From Ganoderma boninense (taxonomy: Eukaryota; Basidiomycota; Agaricomycetes; Polyporales; Polyporaceae), in the NCBI GenBank assembly GCA_002900995.3, contig CM035312.1, positions 1,116,001 to 1,180,000 on the forward strand: DNA of 64,000 bases, written 5' to 3'. Under the pieces are notes generated by a model, which did no database searches, had not been told where the DNA came from, and worked only from the letters and a program-made list of their open reading frames with translations. A program made the position numbers and the translations under genes. Positions 32,547 through 42,284 of this stretch are shown here, in pieces (position 1 is the first letter of the stretch; each line of letters begins with the position of its first letter).

Positions 32547-34744
32547 TTAAGAACTCCCGAAGACTCGCGAGAAGTACGTCTGGAGGCCCTCCACATCGTA
32601 GACAAAACCGCCCACGTACCCATCAGGGCGGACCACAACGAGAACCAATCTGTCTCCAGCCACATGGTACCCCTTGTGCGCGTGGCCCTCCTTGTCATGG
32701 TACACATCGGCGCCCGCCACAGCCGGAGGGACGCCGTTGCGACCGAGGATGAGCGTGCGCACCAGCCCCTCGGGATAGGTGTGAGCGGCCTTGACAACCC
32801 CAGCGACATCCGCGCCTTCGGGGGCGAAGACGAGGAGCGTGTGGTAGTAGGGCTTGAAGGTCTTGAAGAGGGTCGTCTCAGTGCCGTCCACCCCGACGAG
32901 GGCGGGCGCGTCGGGCGCACGGTCGCCGGCCCGCACCTCGCCGTCAGGGTAGCCCTCGTATGCGCGTGCCTTGAGCTCGTCCTCGGAGAGGCCGAGCGGC
33001 GGGCGCGCGTCTTGCACAAGCGGGCTCCAGCGGTAGTTGATCCCGTACTGCCGGAGCGCGAGATTGCGCCACTGGAAGAAGGTGGACTTGTCCATCGACG
33101 CGGTGGCGGGGTCGTCGTCTTTCTTGATGACCATGTGCTGGTAGAGGTTGGACGTCGTGGCGAGCATGAGGGTCACAACGGGGCGGCGCTCGATCTCGTA
33201 GGTGGAGAGGAGTGTGGAGGGCGCGAGACCCTTGTAGATGAGAGCGAGCTTCCAACTGATGTTGAGCTGTGGTGTTCATCAGGACTTTGAATAGGGCGGA
33301 GAATGGGGCAAGTAGGCTTACCGAGTCTTGGACGCTAGTGTTCAGCCCCTGACCTCCGGTTGGAGAGTGGATGTGTGCAGCATCTAAAAAAGGACTTGGT
33401 CAGAGACTGTACATCAGGCGAGGTGAAGGTCGGGATACCCACCTCCAACGATGAAGACGCGACCATTATAGAACTTGTTGATCATCATGACCTTGGGCCT
33501 ATAGGCAAAATCAGCTAATGGAATGCGATTGAAGTGGGGTAAATACTCACTTCCAATAAGTCAACGAGGTGAAGTTCTTGATAACGAGCTCTGGGCGACC
33601 CGTCTTCTCTTTGATGAAATCCGCCAACTTCTGTTCGTCCACCAAGTGCGTCGGGTCGAAATCCAGGCCTCCAACACCAACATGGAACTTTCCCGGCGCA
33701 TCCTTGGGCCTGATGCTGATACTGTAATGGACAGAATCGAGGTTGGGTCAGGCATACGTGATAACTGGCCGGAAATGCGTACGTGAATGTGTCAGGCTCT
33801 GAGAAGATATACCAGTACTGAATGCGTTAAGTATTAAACCATCAGAACAGTGTCTCCCGGTTGCATTCGAAGATACCCACCTCAGAGTCGATGCCCTCTA
33901 TTTCCACATCTGCCCATACCTGCCCATCTTCGTCCTTTGTCTCGCCCTCGAACGCAGAACCGATGGCACGTCTGGTGAAGCCTGTTGGGTCAAAGTATGA
34001 GCCGCCGTACCACATGAAGCTCGCTGGTTATCAAGGCACATACCCTTGGCGCCGTCCGCACCGATGACGTACGGAGCATGAATGGTCTCTGTAGCCTCCG
34101 AGCCATCAGGGGCGGCCTTCTTCACGACCACGGTGACGCCGTTGGCGTCCTGCTCCAACGAGACCGGTTCCGTGCTGAGCTCGACGTGCACACCACTCTT
34201 CGCGAGGTGATCACGGAAGACTCCCTCAGTGATGTACTGGCTCACTGCCTGGCCATCCTGCGGCATATAGCGATGAGGACGGTTGTTCGGTAAATATGCG
34301 CCTGTCCAAATGCTCACCTCCGGGCGATCTGGAGTCCACACGAACTTCTCGTGCATCGACCAGGTCCGGGTCGGTTCCGTGGTGTTGGGGAGCTTGAATG
34401 CGCGGGTCTGGACGCGCTTGCGGGCGTGGGGGCGCATATCATCGAGGATGCCGAGGAAGCGGAAGGCCTCCATCGTCCTGGGCTAAACAGGGTGATAAGC
34501 GCGTGTAGTAAGGTGGAAATATGGAGGCGATTGTTTACCTGTAGACCAGCGCCACGAGACTGTTGGTGGTAGGAGGTAGCCTTGTCGATGATGCGAACAG
34601 GGATACGGTTCTGTGTCAAGGTCAACGCTGCCGCGAGTCCAGATGGACCACCACCGATCTATGAACACAGTGCATAGGAATGTCCATTGTCAGTGGGGTC
34701 GAGGCGACAGGACGAGTGGGACTCACGATGAGGATGGGCTGCAT
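32547..34744 (-). CDS. FAD-dependent aromatic hydroxylase (phenol 2-monooxygenase-like)
   Basis: Nine exons on the minus strand: 34744-34727, 34658-34539, 34482-34044, 33981-33881, 33817-33783, 33721-33551, 33498-33443, 33383-33322, 33266-32547 (573 residues). Group A flavin monooxygenase hallmarks are all present: dinucleotide fold IGGGPSGLAAAL right after the first six residues, the DG motif VIGADGAKG, and the GD motif VGDAAHIHSPTGGQG with Asp at about 314. The last ~170 residues form the thioredoxin-like C-terminal domain of phenol hydroxylases (RAGDRAPDAPAL... GADVYHDKEGHAHKGY). Likely reaction: NADPH- and O2-dependent ortho-hydroxylation of a phenolic compound, as in lignin-derived aromatics degradation. 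A decayed relative lies at 55.4-56.8 kb. Confidence 0.9.
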
Positions 34745-35497
34745 TGTCCAAGTATTGAAATTTGGGAGTTATCAACTGAGTTGAAGTAATAGGAGTTGAG
34801 GTTGGCTGAGTTGGTTGAGGACTCACGGCACTCAGTCTCTGAGCTTTTATAGTGCTCTGTGGTGCCCCTGCGGACCCGTTTCATACGCAGACATGGCAGG
34901 AGCGAGATTGTCCTCGTCACCATCGCCTTGAAACCCCTACGGCTGATTGCCAACTCTGGGGGACATCGCAAACAGCTCGGCGAGAGGTTACCGAGGTCAA
35001 GCAGAGGTGCTCGGAGAGGCAGCACCGAGCGCAAGCGGTGCAAGCCGGTGATGACCCAAGCGCACTTACACTTCCCCGCTTCGGATCGGACTCTTATCAG
35101 AGATCTCACTCTGCTTACGCAACGGTTGCGGTGCTTTCAGGATGGCCACACTCTCTTCGGCAAAGCCAGACTGTACGCGTACGCACGGTCTACGAGCTCC
35201 GTCAACCTCCTTGTTTCATAAACAGGATGCTGTATCTGCCAGACCAAAACGTTTTCATCGTTGTCGACATCATTAACGACTGGTCCTGAATAGACCCTCA
35301 ATAGACGTATGTAGCACATTGTGGAGGCAATGTTCTGAGAGCGAGGCCCGGGGATCAACATGTGTAAGGCAGGCAACATAGACAATGAAACAGATCAAAG
35401 TACAGCTGAAAAAGACACTACATGACCACTACGCGAACTACGAGACCTTTAGCGAGATCAGAGTCACAGATCAATTCGAGTCCAAGGTGAGTCCAAG
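34745..35497. other. Spacer, no gene recognised
   Basis: 753 bp with several short open frames but no family motif. It contains the monooxygenase promoter; TTTTATAG on the minus strand at about 34845-34852 could be its TATA element. Confidence 0.35.
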
Positions 35498-36178
35498 CTA
35501 TGCAGCGCAGGGTCCCGAGTCCTGTAGAGACCTGAGGACAAGAAACACGCTGTTGATCCCAGTGCGCACAGCAGTCAAGTCTTCTTCCACCGTTCGGGCT
35601 ACGACGCCAGACATCTTGTCGGGATGCCAGCGCAAGATTGAGCTGCGTATCCTATCCTTTCTCGATACAATGTTGGTCCTCACTCGCAGTGGCGCGAGGA
35701 AGAAGTCAGTTACGGTGTCCGAGGTCAAGTCGTCAATGGAGGTTGGCAACGAGCTGATAGGCCATGGAATGTCTGCGAACGTCACCGGTGTAGTGGTAGC
35801 GAGGAGGACGCGCCAGCGTGCTTCATATGCATCCCACCGCTCGATGGCTTCACGTTCCGCGTCGAGTCGACGGACCTCCTCACGGAGCCGCTCGGTGCGA
35901 ACCTTGTCTTTGCGCCCAGACGCGTCACGTAACCAACCACCTGAGCGGATCCACTCCATCTCGCCCAGTCGAACTTGCTCGCGCTCCAGCTCGTGTTTCT
36001 GCGCCCGCGCCCGCGCCTCGGATTCCAGCTCCTGCTGGATATCCCGCCTGGATTCTTCTGGGTGCTTCGGCAACGCGTCGCAGGGCATAATATTGAGGTC
36101 CTTATCTGCAAGCATCTGTTTAGTGGCTAGAGGTGAAGTAGCAGGGCCGAGTGGTGGAAAGGCGAAATAGCCAGCCAT
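35498..36178 (-). CDS. NFKBIL1 (I-kappa-B-like)-related protein with HPD tripeptide
   Basis: A 226-residue frame beginning MAGYFAFPPLG. It has a long charged helix (about 60-140; EESRRDIQQELE... ELEREQVRLGE), then WDAYEARW, a segment ending IPWPIS, and RKDRIRSSILRWHPDKM. The end of that last segment matches the RWHPDR/K core of human NFKBIL1 and its fungal relatives, which lack the ankyrin repeats. The HPD tripeptide resembles a J-domain but the flanking helices differ. An in-frame ATG at 36376 would add 66 residues of low coding quality. The 3' end may be spliced, since the last ten residues look unlike relatives. Human NFKBIL1 is nuclear and linked to RNA processing; the role here is inferred. 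Confidence 0.6.
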   Translation of the reverse strand: MAGYFAFPPLGPATSPLATKQMLADKDLNIMPCDALPKHPEESRRDIQQELESEARARAQKHELEREQVRLGEMEWIRSGGWLRDASGRKDKVRTERLREEVRRLDAEREAIERWDAYEARWRVLLATTTPVTFADIPWPISSLPTSIDDLTSDTVTDFFLAPLRVRTNIVSRKDRIRSSILRWHPDKMSGVVARTVEEDLTAVRTGINSVFLVLRSLQDSGPCAA

Positions 36179-36637
36179 TAAGGGCGGAGGAAAATCGCGG
36201 AGTGTGATGGTGAGAGGGAAGGGGGAGAAAGACGACTGGGGAGGACGGGTGGCTGCTGAAAAAAGCAAGACGGTCCAAGAGCGCTGCATAAGAACCAGAC
36301 CTTCGGGGACCCCGGAACCGCCTTGTCCAATCCTGAGAACAGGGACCCCGCTCGCGCCTCGTCTTGCGCTGTCCACAATTATTTCCCTCTAGTGTTCCTC
36401 GAAGTGTCGGGTGGTTCAGTGCTCTGGCTATTAAGTAGGTTTCACATCGAGTGAATGTGTAGTCAGCACAGAGAGGGATACTGAGGGTGCATGGAATGGA
36501 TGCGGGCGTGGGTTGGAACTCCGCCCGAGGAATCGGGAGACGCGTCGCAAGGCCTGACTCTGACGCTGTCCCAGTCCTCCTCTCGATCTGCCTCCGTCTG
36601 TCTGTCGCCGTCGCCCAGCGCCAGTCCTAGTCTCTCG

Positions 36638-37084
36638 ATGACCTCGTACTATCGAGAGCATGTTTCTTACCCCAATGTCACTGCCGGTCCATACCCTCCC
36701 CATCTCGTCGCTACCCTCGACAACGTCGCCAACAACATCACCAACACCCACCAGGACGAGTCAAACCCCAGGCACTGCTCCGTTAAAGGATGCTCCGCTT
36801 CACTCTCCCCAGACTACCCCCACAAGATGTGCGAGGAGTGCCGCGGCCGCCACCGCGTATATGCCATGACGAAACGCGCCAAACGCAAGATGGAGAAAGC
36901 CCTCCTAAACGGCTCTGCGCAGAACGGCCAGCCTGTCGCGTGGATGCCCCCAGATGACTCGGCGCAAACGGAGGACGAACACCCTGGACAACCGCCTGAA
37001 CCAGTCGCGGGTCCGTCGCGTCCATTTGAGGTGATTGTCCTCCCTGTTTCTCAGCATGCCAGGCGTTGTTCATCCTGGTTTTGA
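36638..37084 (+). CDS. Cys-finger protein, short gene or first exon of the large gene that follows
   Basis: It contains one copy of a Cys module: CSVKGC, then 14 residues, then MCEECRGR, followed by a basic stretch (TKRAKRKMEKA). A donor GTGATT at 37031 follows in-frame codons for PFE, and an acceptor CTCAG at 37560 would join it in phase to the gene at 37567. In that case this is exon 1 of a ~1126-residue protein with a 530-nt intron. Read through instead, it ends at 37084 with a tail that looks non-coding. An ATG at 36491 would lengthen the N terminus by 49 Ser-rich residues. Confidence 0.6.
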   Translation: MTSYYREHVSYPNVTAGPYPPHLVATLDNVANNITNTHQDESNPRHCSVKGCSASLSPDYPHKMCEECRGRHRVYAMTKRAKRKMEKALLNGSAQNGQPVAWMPPDDSAQTEDEHPGQPPEPVAGPSRPFEVIVLPVSQHARRCSSWF

Positions 37085-37566
37085 CGCGAATATTGTCTCT
37101 GTCGTTGCTGCCATCCTCCCCGCTGTCATCGTACGTTGAGCCAGCATCCCTTCATGATGGCGGTGAGCGGAAGTTTTGCATACCCCTCGCGAGGCTAGGG
37201 AGGATATGGCGGCTCGGGAACGCTCGGATTGCTGTCCGCAGCATTCGCTCGCCATTGCTAGCCCGACATTGAGACGTTACTTCCTGCACCAATCGTTCGC
37301 ATGCTACCTTCGTATCGTTGTGACCTCTCGGTGCATGCGCCCCTTCTCAGCCCGGCATTGTTTTATTGGCGGTCCGATGACTTGAAGAGAGTAGTGCCTT
37401 CTCTAAAATAATCTGTTAACGAATGGTCGGTTGGTAGCCGCCATATATTCACCATTATAACATTGACTAGCATGCCCGAGATTTCCAATCGACCTTCTCA
37501 TTCTCCCCTTTTGGACGCCGATGTAGATCATGCACTGACGTCTTACAGTCTCCGTCTCAGGTGTCA

Positions 37567-40500
37567 ATGGAGGAGTCGAACCAACCAGGATTTGACTTCT
37601 CTCAAGCATGGGATGCCAATTCGATCGACCCTCGTCTCTTCGCTCAGATTCAGACGCATACGTCTGAACTTGCCGGAGCTTTGACCCTCTCTCCCCCGCC
37701 TCATCACGCAGCGAATCATGAGGCATACTTACCCGACAACCAACCCCCACCACACCAACCGCGGCCTCATTCAGCCTCGTCACCTCCCATCCCACTAGCT
37801 GCCCCGCCTGCTCCGGAAATCCACCCCGTGCTCGCGGAAGTCCTCAAGAACGTTCCCGGCATCAACCTTACAACTCGGGTTACCTCAGGGCCTACGGTCC
37901 TTCCCGGCCCCTCCGATGGACCGCTCCCCCCACGTTTCTGCTCTATCAAAGGCTGCAAGACGCTCATCGCCGGGAACTCGTTCTTCAAGATGTGCGAGCC
38001 TTGTCGGGATCGCTATCGTAACTACGGCACGACCAAGCGGGCGAAGTGGAAGCGCGAGAAGGAGGTGGCTGTAGCCGAGCTTCAACAGCTCCGCGACAAG
38101 GAGGATGCACGCCGCGCTTCCGAGGGCCTCCCGCCCCTCCCGCCCCCTGACAATGACCAAAGTGAACGATGGGAGGAGTATCATCCCGGCGACGGCGACT
38201 CTATGGAGCCTGACGCTCCGTCCACGTCGGCTATCGCTGGTCCTGCCGACGCTGGAGAAGACGGGAGCAGCTCCGCGTCGGGCTTGCCCCCGCGTATGTG
38301 CACCGTCTCGCACTGTCGCGAGATCCTGCCGGGTGGCTACCAGTTCCTCCGCTGTGAACGCCACCGCATACAGAACCGGCACCATAGCAAGCTCAAGCGC
38401 GTGCGCGACAAAGAGGTTAAGGCGCAAGTCTACGATGGCTGGGCCGCCGCCATTGCTCCGCGCGCGGACGGCGAGTCCCCCGCCGAAGGAAACACAGCAC
38501 CTCCCGTGGACGCCGACACGGCTGCGGCTCAGGAGATCGCTTTCACCTTCAGCGAGCAGGCCCGGGAAGCCATGCAACCCGAATACATCACGGAGGCGGA
38601 CGCGGTGGACTTCATCCACGAGACGGGCACGGGCATCAGCGCGACGCTTGCGCTGCTGGCGGACCAGCCGCCGGGGGAGGACACCCCGCTCGGCGAGCCG
38701 ACTACTGGGGTGCCCCCAGCGGCGCGGGGCACGCGTCGGACGAACCACGTGTGCTCGATCAAGGCGTGTTCGAACCTGCTCTCGCCGAGCAACCCGTGGA
38801 AGATGTGCGACCTGTGCCGCTTGCGCGACCGCGCGGGGCGGCGGATCAAGGCGTTGAGGGACAGCGGGCTCATCCCGCCCGAGGAGGCTGCGGCGAAGAT
38901 CGTGGAGGTGAGGATGGAGGTCGAGGGGAAGGAGAGGCGGGAGAGGAAGGACAAGGGGACGAAGAAGAAGAATAAGGGAAAGAAGAAAAAAGGCGGCGAG
39001 GCGGAGGAAGGAGTGCGGGAGGGGTCGGATGAGAGTGCGGGGCCGTCGTATGGCGAGAGCTCGGGAGGCGTGGCGGATGGAGATGGGGGGCCTGGTGCCC
39101 AGGGAAATGGGGACCCCCAGACGTCTGTGTTCAGCAGCATGCCCATTCCGAACCATTCGCACCTTATTTTCATGCAGCCGTTGCTGGGGCATCTCCCGCC
39201 CCATTTCCAGCATCATTTCGCGCAGGTAAGATATTGTCTTGATGTCTTGGTGGGTGTTCCGCGACCATGCGTTGACTAAATGCGTTGTGTTCAGGCGAAT
39301 GGTATGGTTCTGCCAGACACCACCGAGGCGAGTCAGGGATCTGTAAGCTCTGGGGCTGGAGAAGATGGTCTCGCTTCTACCGACGGAGCCGATGCAACGG
39401 GAGCCTCTCCTACTAAGAAGCGGGGGAAGGGAAAGGGTAAAGCGAAAGCAACACAGGAAGAGAGCACGTCGCAGCCACCGGATGCCTTAACGTCAGCATC
39501 TCAGGGACCCCCTCCACACTACCCGCCACCAAACGGGCCTCCGTACCCCTACTACATGCCACCGTTCATGCCACCGTACGGACCGCCGCCAGGATTTCCA
39601 TTTGGCTATCCAGCTCCCCCACCGTCGCCGAGTAAAAATGGGGCATACTCGCCGCCTATGTACCAACCAGCGCCTTACGGTGCCTACCCGTACCCATATC
39701 CATACCCAGGACATCCGTACCCGTATCCAGGTCAAGCGTACCCACCGCCTCCTGGCCCTCCAAGCCAGTCGTACTCACCGCCGTCTGCTGGACAATCATA
39801 CGCACCTCCACCGTATCCTCCACCTCCTTCAGGAGAACAGCCACACACTCAATCGTGTCCTCAAACTACACAGCCGTATCCGTACGCGCATGCGTACCCA
39901 AACCCTCCTCCTCCACCTCATCAGCCTCCAACTGTGGAACAGTCTGAGCAACAACCTGAACTAACCAGCCCGCTGGCACCAGAGGAACCCTCCACCTCGG
40001 CCCAGCCTTCGGCGTCGACCAAGCGTTCCAAGTCCTCAAAGAACTCGACGAAGACGAAGAGCAATGCAGCCAAGGATACCCCGGCAAACAAACATACGGA
40101 GGTCGAGGAACCAGCCCAGAAAGGAGCAACATTCATTGTGCGGACTAGCGAAACTTACGAGGCGCCCGGCGCCAACCGGACCAGACCATCGTTCCTGAAG
40201 CGACTTCGGGATCCCGATGACGATGAGGACACGTCCCCGAACAAACGTCCGGAGGCAGAGGCGCCTGGGACGTACTCGCAGTTCAGGATCTCGCTCAACG
40301 GCACTCCGATTCCTTCTCCGCCACCGCCCATTCCCGGGACGGGTGTGCTGAATCCGTCTGACTTTGCACCTCCTGTCACTGCTGTGGAGGAGATACTCCT
40401 GATTCCTTCCCCTATCATTGCGGAGGACAATGCTCCGGAGAAGGTAAGCTGTCGTGGTCTGGAAACATCGCGGTATGATTCACCTAAGAGTTGCATCCCA

Positions 40501-40678
40501 GCAGGCTCAATGCAGCCACAAGACTTGCAAGCGGATTTTACCCTCCGGGACTGTGGGCTCTTTTTGCGATCGCTGTCGAGAGCGACTCAAAAAGAAGCAG
40601 GCCAAGGCGAAACACCGGTTCAAGCTGGAGCCGAAGGCGTTGTTGCGTCGCGATCTAGGTGCGACTGTTACGGCCTAA
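37567..40678 (+). CDS. Cys-finger repeat protein, Pro/Tyr-rich, Agaricomycete family of unknown function
   Basis: Exons 37567-39225, 39295-40443 and 40505-40678 (993 residues). Four copies of a Cys module occur: CSIKGC...FFKMCEPCRDR; CTVSHC...LRCERHR; CSIKAC...WKMCDLCRLR; and, after the last intron, CSHKTC...SFCDRCRER. Each has C-x4-C, 13-15 residues, C-x2-C (or C-x-R-H), then a cluster of Arg/Lys, suggesting a zinc-bound, nucleic-acid-facing finger. Between modules 3 and 4 lie a Lys-rich stretch (KKKNKGKKKKGG) and a ~100-residue Pro/Tyr/Gly-rich low-complexity region (about 39520-39840). Nuclear location is inferred from basic clusters. A TATA-like ATATATTC at 37443 could serve an independent promoter. 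A transcriptional or RNA-binding role is only a guess. Confidence 0.7.
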
Positions 40679-41106
40679 CGCAGGGACATACGGATGGTTC
40701 GGCGGACCGCGTTTTAGCTTACCTCTGTTTAACGAAACTTTATTACGCTTTTCTGTTGTCGTTCGTCCTCCCTACGCGCATAATAGTAGGCTTTTCATGC
40801 TTCGGATTCCTCTCCGTACTTAAGACGGAGGACTGGGTGGGGCAGGATTGCTTAGCGCTGGCTCGGACTCTGTCGGCAACGTTCGGCAAGGCAGTCAGAC
40901 GGAATGACGCTCAGTTCTCGGTCAAGCTTGTGGATGCTGCAAGAGACCAGCCTCACACCACGACGCGTTTTCCCAATTCTTGGACTGGAGGATTCGGTGA
41001 ATTTGATCGAATGTTGCACGTGCCTGGACACTCTTCAGGCCTATATAATGGTTAGCTATACATCAACGTCGGTCGCCCAGCTCGACATCCCCACCACGCG
41101 CCGAAG
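40679..41106. other. Spacer before dienelactone hydrolase
   Basis: No gene is recognised. A TATA-like CTATATAAT lies at 41041-41049, about 60 bp before the next start codon. Confidence 0.5.
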
Positions 41107-41972
41107 ATGTCTTGCCCGGAGTGCGTCACCGGCTTCATTCACCATGGCACTCCAAAAGGCACAGAGGTCAAGGTCGGCGGTATCAACGCCTACACAGTCG
41201 GTGCGGACGATTGCAAGCGCGTCATCGTCTTCGGCACGGACATCTTTGGATGGCGGTTGGTCAACGCCCGCCTCCTCGCGGATCAATACGCCTCCAAAGG
41301 CTTCAGAGTGGTTATCCCTGATCTCTTTAACGGTGGGTCTTCGTGTTCTACGGCCTGAAGTTACGAATGACAGAGAAGCTGTGGGACTTAACTCTTGGCT
41401 CAATAGGCTGGCAACTCCCGCAATGGGCCGTAAACTCGAACGACCATCGGCCCTTCCACGAGAAGTCCTTCCTGCAGCGTTACGTGGCCATCCCCGCCTC
41501 CCTCTTCATCGTCGTGCCCATGATCATCAGGAACATATCCAGGCAGATCAGCATCATCACCGCGGTGACCTCCGCCCTCCGTGACACGCACCCCGGCGGC
41601 GCCCAGTTTGGCTACGTCGGCTTCTGCTGGGGCGGACGCTTCGCGATCACGCAGAGCGCGCTCTTCGACGCGACCGTCGCCTGCCATCCGTCCCTCGTGA
41701 AGTTTCCCTCCGACCTCGATGCGATCTCGAAGCCGTTCAGCTTGGCCGCAGCGGCGAACGACCAGTACTACAACAAAGAGCGCGCGGAGGAGACGGAGAA
41801 GATCCTGGCAGCGAAGGGGCTCAAGGACGTCGAGGTGAAGGTGTACGAAGGCGTGAATCATGGATGGGCGGTCCGTTCGAACTTGGAGGTCGAGAAAGAG
41901 AAGGAGGCCTTTGAAGAGGCGGTGCAGCAGGTCGTGGGTTGGTTCGAGAAGCATTTGACCCCTGCAGACTGA
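41107..41972 (+). CDS. Dienelactone hydrolase family protein
   Basis: Two exons, 41107-41332 and 41407-41972 (263 residues). Alpha/beta hydrolase of the DLH family with a complete catalytic triad: Cys149 in GFCWGG, Asp194 in AAANDQ, and His227 in NHGW. The N terminus (MSCPECVTGFIHHGTP) is typical of fungal members. Bacterial DLH opens dienelactone in chlorocatechol breakdown. Fungal relatives have broader or unknown ester substrates, so aromatic catabolism is possible but not shown. The protein has no signal peptide and is probably cytosolic. Confidence 0.92.
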
Positions 41973-42284
41973 ATGTGTGTCCTCGCGTTGGGGTTATCAC
42001 CGCTGCCTTCTTTCCCTCTTTTCCTCATCTCATCGTGGCCTTGCTTCTTATCTTGCTATTTCATGGCGTAATTTCTTTCCCAGGAGGAAAATGAGGATGC
42101 GGTTGACAGGTCATTCATTGATTCATCAAATACAACCATTGTGCTCGATTGGTGGTAATCGCTTCTAATGTGCCTGCGCAGGTCAATACTTAGATATAAG
42201 TCATTCAACAAGACAGACTGCTAGAGAACATACATCGTGTCGAATCCCACCGGCGTTGGAACGCCATAACATCCTCACAGACCA
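41973..42284. other. Convergent 3' spacer
   Basis: Lies between the ends of two genes that read towards each other. Only 3' UTR-like sequence is seen. Confidence 0.4.

Noticed and set aside
39520..39850. Tandem DNA repeat in the Pro/Tyr-rich region
   Set aside because: The repetition is at the protein level (Tyr-Pro-rich runs) with irregular units; no clean tandem DNA array.
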